Shown here one piece after another: positions 51,888 through 59,035 of a stretch of DNA of 64,000 bases. A program made the translations under genes and the position numbers. Numbering within the stretch: the stretch's first letter is position 1; each line of letters opens with the position of its first letter. Under the pieces are notes generated by a model. The model was given only the letters and a program-made list of their open reading frames with translations, searched no databases and was not told the origin of the DNA. The DNA comes from Actinokineospora iranica (GTDB lineage Bacteria > Actinomycetota > Actinomycetes > Mycobacteriales > Pseudonocardiaceae): assembly GCF_900101685.1 (NCBI RefSeq), contig NZ_FMZZ01000009.1:231690-295689 (forward strand). The letters run 5' to 3'.

Positions 51888-52433
51888 CCAGGCAGGCGAC
51901 CGGCCGGTAAGAGCGAGCAGCCGCTCTTGCGGCGATGCGTCGTCGGCCACCGGCAGGCGGGCGGAGAACGCCTTGCCTGGCCCCCAAACCTCGGGCGTGT
52001 CCGGCCAGGTCGAGATGAAGCCGAGCGCGGCCTCGACCAGGTCCTCGTCGAGCCGCACGTCCACGCCGACAGCGGTGCCGATGTCCCAGCCGTGCACGAG
52101 CGTGTCGTTGAAGTGGATCGACAGCGCTATCCGGCCGTTGACCGTGCCTATCGGCATCTCGTAAGGCGCGGCCAAGACCTCGTCGTTGTCGGCCAGGGCG
52201 GCTAGCGCGGCGGCGGTCTCCCGGAAGTCGACCCGGGGGTCGCCGCTGAGGGCGGGGGCCTCGCCCGCGAGTTTCCGCAGGAAGTTGACGTGGTTGTCGA
52301 CCATGTGCGCGATGACCTCCCGCACTGCCCACTCGGTGCACGGCGTCGGCACGTCCAGCTGCTCGTCGGTGAGCGCGTCGATGATCCGGCCGGTCGACTC
52401 CACGGCCCGCCGGTCCAGCTCTCGGATGTCCAC
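51876..52433 (-). CDS. DinB-fold protein (TIGR03086, mycothiol-transferase-like)
   Basis: 185 residues. LDVPTPCTEWAVREVIAHMV is the conserved N-terminal segment of the actinobacterial maleylpyruvate-isomerase/DinB superfamily; metal-binding histidines are in AHMVDNHVNFL and VHGWDIG. Such proteins use mycothiol as cosubstrate or bind divalent metal. Divergent from the TetR gene across two operator-like repeats, so likely its target. Confidence 0.85.
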   Translation of the reverse strand: MDIRELDRRAVESTGRIIDALTDEQLDVPTPCTEWAVREVIAHMVDNHVNFLRKLAGEAPALSGDPRVDFRETAAALAALADNDEVLAAPYEMPIGTVNGRIALSIHFNDTLVHGWDIGTAVGVDVRLDEDLVEAALGFISTWPDTPEVWGPGKAFSARLPVADDASPQERLLALTGRSPAWSTV

Positions 52434-52455
52434 GTGGTCCTCCCCAGAATGTGTA

Positions 52456-52503
52456 CGAACGATCGGTCACATAGTTTCAGATGACCGAACGATCGTCTAG
52501 ATT
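52456..52503. promoter_or_regulatory. Twin TetR operators and leaderless -10 in DinB/TetR divergent promoter
   Basis: CGAACGATCG occurs at 52456-52465 and 52486-52495, exactly 30 bp apart (three helical turns on one face); each holds the palindrome CGATCG. TAGATT at 52498-52503 ends 7 nt before GTG 52511, a leaderless -10. Binding of the TetR dimer to both sites would repress both genes. Confidence 0.6.
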
Positions 52504-52510
52504 GTTTTTC

Positions 52511-53176
52511 GTGGACGGCAGACTCGCTCGCGGCGCGGAGACCCGGCGCCTCACCCTGAGCCGGGCGGCTGAGATCGCCTCGGTCGAGGGGCTTGACGGG
52601 CTGACTCTGGGCAGGCTCGCGAGCGAACTGCGGCTGAGCAAAAGCGGCATCTTCGCGCACTTCGGGTCCAAGGAAGACCTCCAGCTGGCCACTATCGGCT
52701 ACGCGGAAGAAGTGTTTGCCGAGAGCGTCTTACGGCCCGCTCTCGCCGTGCGGACAGGGCTGCCTCGCCTGCTGCGGGTGTGCGAACTGTGGATCGAGTA
52801 CTTCCGCTCCCGCGTCTTCCCCGGCGGCTGCTTCTTCGCCGCGGTCGCGGGCGAGTTCAAGGCCCGCGATGGCCGCGTCCACGACGCCATCGCCCGCTGC
52901 CACGACCTGTGGAACGACGTCCTCACCCGCCTGGTGACCGAGGCCGTCGACGCGGGCGACCTGCCCGAGGACACCGACGCCGCCCAGGTCGTCTTCGAGA
53001 TCCACGCGGTGGCCAGGGCCGCCAACAGCGACAGCGTGCTCACCGGCGACGACAGCGTTTACGACCGCGCGGTGACCGCGATCCGGAACATTCTGGGCCG
53101 CGGATCGGAGCAGTCGGTGGGAATGTTCACGGCGGGCGGTTCGTTGGACGGGGCGAAACGCAATGCCCCGGACTGA
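52511..53176 (+). CDS. TetR-family transcriptional regulator
   Basis: 221 residues from the leaderless GTG; an ATG at 52481 in frame would put an operator inside the coding region. N-terminal HTH (LTLSRAAEIASVEGLDGLTL, LRLSKSGIFAHFGSKEDLQL). The ligand domain has FPGGCFFAAVAGEFKARDGR, characteristic of the TetR_C_16-like branch. Divergent from the DinB-fold gene. Thioredoxin follows 9 bp after the stop and may be read with it. Confidence 0.9.
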   Translation: MDGRLARGAETRRLTLSRAAEIASVEGLDGLTLGRLASELRLSKSGIFAHFGSKEDLQLATIGYAEEVFAESVLRPALAVRTGLPRLLRVCELWIEYFRSRVFPGGCFFAAVAGEFKARDGRVHDAIARCHDLWNDVLTRLVTEAVDAGDLPEDTDAAQVVFEIHAVARAANSDSVLTGDDSVYDRAVTAIRNILGRGSEQSVGMFTAGGSLDGAKRNAPD

Positions 53177-53185
53177 GGAGGCCAC

Positions 53186-53560
53186 GTGGCGACGGTCGAA
53201 CTGACCACCGACAACTTCGACGAGGTCGTGGGCGGTGGCGGAACCGTACTGGTCGACTTCTGGGCGTCCTGGTGCGGCCCGTGCAGGCAATTCGCGCCGG
53301 TCTACGACGCGGCGTCGGAGAAGCACACCGACATCACCTTCGCGAAGGTCGACACCGAGGCCCAGCAGCAGTTGGCCCAGGCGTTCAACATCTCCTCCAT
53401 CCCCACTGTGATGGCCGTCCGCGACGGCGTCGTCCTCTACGCCCAGCCCGGCGCCCTCCCGGCCCCGGCCCTGGAAGACCTGATCACCCAGGTTCAGGCG
53501 GTGGACATGGACGAGGTCCGCGCCCAGGTCGCGGCCGCCCAGCAGCAGAACCAGGCCTGA
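53186..53560 (+). CDS. trxA: Thioredoxin
   Basis: 124 residues. Active site FWASWCGPCRQFAPVYDAAS, cis-proline ISSIPTVMAVRDG, and a C-terminal extension of about 15 residues rich in Gln (VAAAQQQNQA). GTG start with GAGGAGG 6 nt upstream. Cytoplasmic disulfide reduction. Directly behind a TetR gene, so possibly stress-inducible rather than the main housekeeping copy. Confidence 0.93.
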   Translation: MATVELTTDNFDEVVGGGGTVLVDFWASWCGPCRQFAPVYDAASEKHTDITFAKVDTEAQQQLAQAFNISSIPTVMAVRDGVVLYAQPGALPAPALEDLITQVQAVDMDEVRAQVAAAQQQNQA

Positions 53561-53570
53561 CTCGACCGAC

Positions 53571-53611
53571 CAGCGAGGACCCCGCGGGCACCGCCCGCGG
53601 GGTCCTCGCTG
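53571..53611. terminator. Bidirectional terminator between trxA and the KTSC gene
   Basis: CAGCGAGGACCCCGCGGGC-ACC-GCCCGCGGGGTCCTCGCTG, 19-bp perfect arms, 10 nt after the thioredoxin stop and 2 nt after the convergent KTSC stop. Confidence 0.8.
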
Positions 53612-53613
53612 GG

Positions 53614-53826
53614 TCAGGTGACTTTGCGGGTGTCGTAGGCGTCCTTGATCTCCCCGTTCAGATACGTGCCGGGGCTCTTGGCCGAGACGAACTGCCAGTA
53701 GACCTTCTTGGGGACGTCGAGGTACTGGTACACGCCGCCGTTGCGGAACTCGACCTCCAGAATCCTGCGGGTCGCGTCGTAGCCGACCGAGGCGACGGTG
53801 GACGACGAGACGGGCATTCGGTCCAT
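53614..53826 (-). CDS. KTSC-domain protein
   Basis: 70 residues, the whole KTSC domain: MPVSSSTVASVGYDATRRIL, FRNGGVYQYLDVPKKVYWQF, AKSPGTYLNGEIKDAY. Named from a KTSC-like C-terminal motif, replaced here by DTRKVT. Small domain often fused to lysyl-tRNA synthetases; isolated function unknown, RNA binding suspected. Lies just downstream of a degraded acyl-CoA synthetase gene on the same strand. Confidence 0.85.
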   Translation of the reverse strand: MDRMPVSSSTVASVGYDATRRILEVEFRNGGVYQYLDVPKKVYWQFVSAKSPGTYLNGEIKDAYDTRKVT

Positions 53827-53850
53827 CCGGTGCTCCTCAGGGCGGGCCGG

Positions 53851-54273
53851 TCAGCGGGCGCGGAGGATCGAGCGTAAGGCGTCGAGGACCGCGGGGTCCT
53901 CGATTGTCGAAGGAACGGGCTCGTCCAATCGCGATCACCAGGCAACCGTCGGCTATGCCGTGCATGGTTTTGCGGAGGGTCTTGCCGCTGCGGGTCTTGG
54001 GGAGGGCGTCGACCACCCACGCGTCGCGGAAAGCGGCGACGGGGCCGACGTAACCGCGCAGGCGAGCATGGCCACCACAGCCTGCGGTGCCATCGGCATG
54101 GAAACGATCACCCGGTCGCCCTTGCCGACCCCCAGCCCGGCCAGCACGCCCGCGAACCGGGCGCGGGCGGGCGGCCGCGTCCATTCGACCAGCCGCGCCG
54201 CCGCAGGCCAGAACCCATCGCGGTCGGCACGGCTGCGCTGGTGGGTCTCGGCGTAACCGCCCATTCGTGCCAT
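53851..54273 (-). pseudogene. Remnant of an acetyl/propionyl-CoA synthetase
   Basis: From ATG 54273 the first frame gives the N-terminus of an acyl-CoA synthetase (GGYAETHQRSRADRDGFWPA, VGKGDRVIVSMPMAPQAVVA, then MLACA). It jumps near 54055 to another frame with the extreme C-terminus GPVAAFRDAWVVDALPKTRS-GK. A third frame, after about 19 inserted bases, gives DEPVPSTIEDPAVLDALRSI and a natural stop at 53851-53853. About 140 codons remain of a usual 630, and the central adenylation domain is gone. Multiple lesions make this a decayed gene. Confidence 0.85.
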
Positions 54274-54358
54274 TTCCAGCCTCCCGTCACCGTCGCTCAC
54301 CCCTCACCGATACCTTGCCACCGAACCGACGATCTCGGTCCGGCCGCATCGGTGGCCT

Positions 54359-54398
54359 GTGGACAACCTCCGCCGCCCATGTGACGTCCTGTGGATAA
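54359..54398. promoter_or_regulatory. Two DnaA-box-like sites upstream of the kinase gene
   Basis: TGTGGACAA (54359-54367, complement TTGTCCACA) and TGTGGATAA (54390-54398, complement TTATCCACA), 31 bp apart in the intergenic region before the Ser/Thr kinase. Binding untested. Confidence 0.4.
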
Positions 54399-54490
54399 AC
54401 GACCGGTTTCGGTCACAGCTCGACATAGTCTGGATCCAGGCGCGCCCGCGCCTGGTCTCATGGACGATCGGCTGGTTGAGAGAGGAGCTG

Positions 54491-56332
54491 GTGGACGCGG
54501 TGCTCGAGCTCGCGGCTTCACTGCTGTCCTTCGCGCACAGTGTCTTCGGGCCAGACCTCTGCCCCGGTGACTGGGTGTGGGCGACGAGCATGGCCGGTGC
54601 GCTGGTCGCCCTGCTGCCCGTGCTGGGCACACTGGTGATCGCGATTGTCCGCAAGGCCACCGGCAACACCTACAACGCGGTGACGCTGACGGTGTTCGGC
54701 GCCATCGGCGGGATCACCGCGTTCCTGCTGCCGTGGCTGCTGTTCAACGGCATCAACGGCGTCTACCGCAGCGTCTTCGCCGACGACGGCGCGGTCACCC
54801 TCACCGGAGCCGAGACCAGGTCGTTCGGCGAGGAGCACTGCTGGGTGGGGCAGCAGAGCGACTACCTCGGCGGCAGGCCCAACGCCTACGAGGTGCTGTT
54901 TCACCCGTACGAGACCTTCCCGATGTACCTGCTGCGCCTGGGCATGTTGGTTCTGCTGCCCGCCATCTGCTTGCTGTTCGTGATCCTGCAGGCGCGCGCG
55001 GCCATGCGCCGGGGCCCGAAGTGGCCGAGCAGGCTCATCTGGGTGCCGTTCGCGCTGATGGCCGTGCTGAGCCTGCCGGTCGAGGCGAACACCCTGACGC
55101 ACCTGTGGATCGGTGTCCTGCCGGTGAGCGTGCTCGGGCTGATCCCGGTGTACATAATCGGGCCGCCGAGCTGGGCCACGATCGAGCGCCGCTACCAGAA
55201 GCCCGAGCCGTCCGGGCCGCCCCCATCGGCGTACCCGCCCCCGCCGCCCCCGCAGCCGGTGCCCCAGCAGCCGGTGCCCAAGTACGTGCCGCCGCCGCCC
55301 GTGCCGCAGCAGCCCCCGGTGCGCAAACCGCCGCCGTACGTCCCGCCGACCCTCGTGGGGGAACCCGAGCCGGACCGGGCCGCGCTCGCCCGGCTCGCCG
55401 CCGACCCCGGCCCGCTGCCGTTCACCCCGCGCGGCGCCACCCCGCCGCCCCCGCCGATCAAGTTCTCCGGCAACCGGTTCCGCAAGGTCCGCACCCTGGG
55501 CCACGGCGGATTCGGCACGGTGTGGCTCGCCGTCGACACCCAGCTCGACCGCACGGTCGCGGTGAAGATGGCGCACGCGCCCGACGCCGAGACCGAGGAG
55601 CGGATGCTGCGCGAGGCCCGCGCCCTGGCCGCGGTGCACCACCCGAACTGCGTCCGGGTGTACGACATCGTGTCCGAGCCGGACGGGCTGGGCCTGGTCA
55701 TGGAGTACATCGAGGGCCAGCCGCTCGCCGACCGGGTCACCTCCGGCGGGCCGCTGGACGACGTCGCCGTGGCCCGGCTGTGGATCACCATGGCGGGGGC
55801 GCTGTCCGCCGCGCACGCCAAGGGCGTGCTGCACCGGGACGTGAAGCCGTCGAACATCATCATCGACCCGGACGGCAACGCTCACCTGATCGACTTCGGC
55901 ATTGCCCGGTCCAAGGGGGACTCCACGCTGACCGCGACCGGCATGATGGTCGGCACTCCGGACTTTCTCGCTTCGGAGACCGCCGCGGGGGCGAACGCCA
56001 CTCCGGCGTCGGATGCTTGGCAGCTGGCGGCCACGGTGAGCTATGCGCTTACCGGTAAGCCGCCGCGTGGCAACCGGGAGAACGCTATGGCCGCGCTGAT
56101 GGCGGCGGCTAAGGGGGAGCCGTTGTCGGAGCTTCCGCTGCGGAGTGCGCATCGGCGGTTGCTCATGGCTTCGCTGGATGCTGATCCGGGGCGTCGGCCG
56201 ACGCTGGCTGCGGTCGCTCGGCAGTTGAGCGACTGGCTGGCTCGTGAGGGGCACACGGAGACTGGGCCGGTTACGCAGATTGTGCGGCGCAAGGACATTG
56301 AGGATGTCGACCGGACTCGGCCTATGCGCTGA
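54491..56332 (+). CDS. Membrane Ser/Thr protein kinase with C-terminal kinase domain
   Basis: 613 residues. Unlike PknB-type kinases, the membrane part comes first: four TMs within residues 1-230 (MAGALVALLPVLGTLVIAIV, LTVFGAIGGITAFLLPWLLF, LLRLGMLVLLPAICLLFVIL, GVLPVSVLGLIPVYIIGPPS) with an outer loop, then a Pro-rich linker (about 235-320), then a Hanks kinase: GHGGFGTVWLA, VAVKMAH, GVLHRDVKPSNIII, HLIDFGIARSKGD, VGTPDFLASE. All catalytic residues are present. GTG 54491 follows AGAGGAG closely; GTG 54500 is possible. Signal likely perceived in or outside the membrane. Confidence 0.88.
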   Translation: MDAVLELAASLLSFAHSVFGPDLCPGDWVWATSMAGALVALLPVLGTLVIAIVRKATGNTYNAVTLTVFGAIGGITAFLLPWLLFNGINGVYRSVFADDGAVTLTGAETRSFGEEHCWVGQQSDYLGGRPNAYEVLFHPYETFPMYLLRLGMLVLLPAICLLFVILQARAAMRRGPKWPSRLIWVPFALMAVLSLPVEANTLTHLWIGVLPVSVLGLIPVYIIGPPSWATIERRYQKPEPSGPPPSAYPPPPPPQPVPQQPVPKYVPPPPVPQQPPVRKPPPYVPPTLVGEPEPDRAALARLAADPGPLPFTPRGATPPPPPIKFSGNRFRKVRTLGHGGFGTVWLAVDTQLDRTVAVKMAHAPDAETEERMLREARALAAVHHPNCVRVYDIVSEPDGLGLVMEYIEGQPLADRVTSGGPLDDVAVARLWITMAGALSAAHAKGVLHRDVKPSNIIIDPDGNAHLIDFGIARSKGDSTLTATGMMVGTPDFLASETAAGANATPASDAWQLAATVSYALTGKPPRGNRENAMAALMAAAKGEPLSELPLRSAHRRLLMASLDADPGRRPTLAAVARQLSDWLAREGHTETGPVTQIVRRKDIEDVDRTRPMR

Positions 56333-56372
56333 GGTGTGTGCTGGTTGGCTGCGTGGGGCTTCGTGCGGGTTG

Positions 56373-56520
56373 GCTCGATGGGGTGGAGTGGTTTCCTCGG
56401 GGCCCCTGCGAAGGAAGATCGCCGTGTGAAAGACGGGTGGGAAGCCTTCGGCCGCACACGTGCGGAGCCAGCTTGGCGATCTTCCTTCTCCCCAGAAGAA
56501 ACCACTCCACCCCATCGAGC
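56373..56520. repeat. 148-bp nested inverted-repeat element
   Basis: Outer 23-bp perfect arms (56373-56395 and 56498-56520, beginning GCTCGATGGGGTGGAGTGG). Inside them are 14-bp perfect arms GAAGGAAGATCGCC (56410-56423) and GGCGATCTTCCTTC (56475-56488), and in the centre CCGCAC-AC-GTGCGG. The element lies between the convergent kinase and MBL genes. Far longer and more elaborate than a terminator, it resembles a MITE/REP-type extragenic repeat or a structured RNA. No flanking target duplication was evident. Confidence 0.75.
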
Positions 56521-56614
56521 ACCTGGCGGCTTTTGGGTGCTGGTTGTTGTCTTGTTGGTCAGTTGACTTCTTGAATCGTTGGATTGTTGAACAATTGCCC
56601 TGGTGGGCAGTGGG

Positions 56615-57370
56615 TTAGTGGGTGGCCAGGCGTTCGCGGGCTTGGGACACGGCTGTGCGGATGTCGCCGCGGTGGGGGATGCCGTGGCCGGGGAGCAGGG
56701 TGTCCGCCGCGAGGGGTTCCAGGGTGTCCAGGGCGGCCACGGTGGCTGGGTGGTCGTGGCTGAACATGGGCATGAGCAGTTGTGGGCCGCTTGTCTGGGA
56801 AGTCGGGTGGCCGGTGACGAGCGTGTCGCCGGTGGCTAGGACCCCGACGTCGGGCAGGTAGTAGCAGCAGTGTCCGGATGTGTGGCCGGGGGTGGGCACC
56901 GGAACCGGCTTGCCGGGCAGGTCTAGCGCGCCGTCGCGGGGGAAGGGGGTGGCGGTGGGGACGCGGACGTGCTTCATGGCTCCGGCCAGGGCGATTCGGA
57001 TGGTCCAGGTGAGGAAACCGGGGCGCCAGAGGTTGGGGATGACGTCTAGGGGGCCTGCCTGTTCCCTGTAGTCGCCGTGGGCGAAGCCGACTTCCGGGGG
57101 TGCCACGTGAACGGGGATGTCGGCGCGGCGGAGGAGGCCCGGTATGGAGCCGATGTGGTCGACGTGGCAGTGGGTGATCAGGATGGCCGCGACCTGTTCG
57201 ATCCGGTGGCCGATCATCCGCAGCGATTCCTCGACCGCTGGTAGGTCGGCGGGGAAGCCCGCGTCGATCAGGGTTACCGCGTCGCCGTCGGTGATCAGGG
57301 TCCAGTTCACGGCGGTGCCGGAGGCCAGGTAGGTGTTGTCGGCTACCTGGGTGACGGTAGGGGTCTTCAT
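56615..57370 (-). CDS. Metallo-beta-lactamase-fold hydrolase
   Basis: 251 residues. Metal motif HxHxDH in ILITHCHVDHIGSIPGLLRR, later ligands in VPTPGHTSGHCCYYLPDVGV, ATGDTLVTGHPTSQ and LLPGHGIPHRGD. General MBL fold (glyoxalase II/lactonase type) rather than a true beta-lactamase. The ATG overlaps the TetR stop by 4 nt; third gene of the FAH-TetR-MBL operon. Confidence 0.9.
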   Translation of the reverse strand: MKTPTVTQVADNTYLASGTAVNWTLITDGDAVTLIDAGFPADLPAVEESLRMIGHRIEQVAAILITHCHVDHIGSIPGLLRRADIPVHVAPPEVGFAHGDYREQAGPLDVIPNLWRPGFLTWTIRIALAGAMKHVRVPTATPFPRDGALDLPGKPVPVPTPGHTSGHCCYYLPDVGVLATGDTLVTGHPTSQTSGPQLLMPMFSHDHPATVAALDTLEPLAADTLLPGHGIPHRGDIRTAVSQARERLATH

Positions 57371-58029
57371 GAGGTGCCTTTCAGGGCTAAGAAGCCGCCG
57401 GTCAGGAAGTCCAAGAGGATGTCGTAGTGGGCGGCCACGTCGTCGGATCGCACCTCGCCGTCGGTGAGGATGTCGAGGCGGTGGGTGGGGGAGAAGAAAG
57501 TCAGCGTCGAGGTCACCATGAACTCGTACGCCCGGTGCAGCCGTGCTTCGTCGCAGCCGGGCAGGGTCTCGCGGAGGGCGGCGATGAACCGGGTGGCCAT
57601 CGGGTTGTACTGGTCGGCGACGGTGAGCAGCACCCGCTGCCGGGCGGGGGTGAGCTGGGCGACCAGGCGGATGTAGTTGCGCCAGCCCTCGCTCTCGGCG
57701 CTGTGGACCAGGTAGCCGTGGACCAGGTAGGGGCGGGCGAACGCGTCGACGCACCACCGGAGGCGTTCGGCGGTGGTCGCCGACCGGGGCGGGTGGTCGA
57801 GGGCGGCGGAGCGTTCCGCGTTGAGCACCTCCGCGCGGCGCAGGATGACCTGCCGGAACAGGTTTTCCTTGCTGCCGAAGGAGTCGTTGACCGCCGCCAG
57901 CCGCAGGCCCGCCGCCGCGGTGATATCCCGGACGCTCACCGCGGCGAAGCCCTGGTCGGCGAACAGTTGCTCCGCGGTGTCCAGCAGCCGTTCGCGGACC
58001 AGCGCGCGGTTGCGTTCCCGGGTGCCCAT
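57367..58029 (-). CDS. TetR-family regulator of the FAH operon
   Basis: 220 residues. HTH: RERLLDTAEQLFADQGFAAV, VRDITAAAGLRLAAVNDSFG, SKENLFRQVILRRAEVL. The ligand-binding domain has VHSAESEGWRNYIRLVAQLT. Placed 7 bp after the FAH-type gene and overlapping the MBL gene, it probably represses its own operon through the palindrome at 58942. Confidence 0.9.
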   Translation of the reverse strand: MGTRERNRALVRERLLDTAEQLFADQGFAAVSVRDITAAAGLRLAAVNDSFGSKENLFRQVILRRAEVLNAERSAALDHPPRSATTAERLRWCVDAFARPYLVHGYLVHSAESEGWRNYIRLVAQLTPARQRVLLTVADQYNPMATRFIAALRETLPGCDEARLHRAYEFMVTSTLTFFSPTHRLDILTDGEVRSDDVAAHYDILLDFLTGGFLALKGTS

Positions 58030-58036
58030 CGGTTCG

Positions 58037-58924
58037 TCAGCGGATGTCGTGCCGGATGTCACCGACGCCCTCGATCGCCAGTTCAAGCCGGTCGCCGGGC
58101 CGCAGCCAGTGGCCGGTCTCCATGCCGCAGCCGCCGGGCAGGGTGCCGGTGCCGAACAGCTCGCCCGGCAGGAGCCGCTCGTCGCGCGAGGCGTGCGCGA
58201 GGACTTCGCCAAGAGAGTGGCGCATCCCGGCTGTCGTGGGCCGCGCTACCACCTCGCCGTTAATGCGCACGGTGCCCGTCAACTGGTCCAGTTTCGGCAT
58301 TACCTCGTCGGCGGTAACCGCGGTGCTCGACAGGGAACTGGCGAAGTGCTTGGCCTTCTGCGGCCCGAACCCGCTGCGCATCTCCGGCATCTGCACGTCG
58401 CGCGCGCTCAGGTCGTTGAGCACCACGAATCCGCCGATCGCCCGCTCGGCCTCGGCCGGGGTGGCGTCGCGCAGCGGCTCCTTGAGCACGAACCCCAGCT
58501 CAAGCTCGTAGTCCAGGGCGCGGGTGTAGGACGGGGTGCGCACCGGGGCGCCGCTGGGCTGGAAGGTCAGCGTGTTGCCCATGTAGTAGATCGGCTGGCG
58601 GTACCACAGCTTGTTCGGCCGGAACAGCGGGAACGGGCGGCGGGCCAGCTTCTCGTAGGCGGAGGTCACCGCCACCGCCGCCGTCGGCCCGAACCGCTTC
58701 AGCCAGCCGCGGGCGGCGTCGATGTTGTGCCGCTCGAACAGCATGAAGTCCCGGAACGACACCGGCTGGAACGGCAGCAGCTCGCCGTCGTGCAGCCCCA
58801 GTTCCCACTCCGGCCGAAACGGCGTCTCGAACCCCAGCGGGGAGTCGGGCACGGTTGCCCAGTCCCCGTCCCGGTGGACCTGCCAGTCGATGCCGCTTTC
58901 CGCGCGCACTCGCCGCACCCGCAC
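58037..58924 (-). CDS. Fumarylacetoacetate hydrolase family protein
   Basis: 295 residues from GTG 58924 (GGAGG 7 nt upstream). FAH fold with metal acidic residues in YTRALDYELELGFVLKEPLR, VLNDLSARDVQMPEM, GPQKAKHFASSLSSTAVTAD, GELFGTGTLPGGCGMETGHW. Divalent-metal hydrolase or decarboxylase/isomerase of beta-diketo acids; specificity not predictable. Leads an operon with TetR and an MBL hydrolase. Confidence 0.92.
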   Translation of the reverse strand: MRVRRVRAESGIDWQVHRDGDWATVPDSPLGFETPFRPEWELGLHDGELLPFQPVSFRDFMLFERHNIDAARGWLKRFGPTAAVAVTSAYEKLARRPFPLFRPNKLWYRQPIYYMGNTLTFQPSGAPVRTPSYTRALDYELELGFVLKEPLRDATPAEAERAIGGFVVLNDLSARDVQMPEMRSGFGPQKAKHFASSLSSTAVTADEVMPKLDQLTGTVRINGEVVARPTTAGMRHSLGEVLAHASRDERLLPGELFGTGTLPGGCGMETGHWLRPGDRLELAIEGVGDIRHDIR

Positions 58925-58941
58925 GCCGCCACCTCCAAACT

Positions 58942-58957
58942 CGGAACAACTGTTCCG
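58942..58957. promoter_or_regulatory. Operator palindrome before the FAH operon
   Basis: CGGAACA-AC-TGTTCCG, perfect 7-bp arms, 18 bp upstream of the FAH-type start, flanked by AAACT and AAATCT. Fits a TetR dimer site. Confidence 0.65.
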
Positions 58958-59035
58958 AAATCTAGCGCGCCCCGGCCTGGTGGGCAACTGGACACGCGCG
59001 GTCATACTGATCAGCGCGACGAACGGGAGGTGGCC

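Noticed and set aside
56336..56574. Short frames on both strands within the nested inverted repeat
   Set aside because: They exist only because the repeat is symmetric; no start signals or family match.
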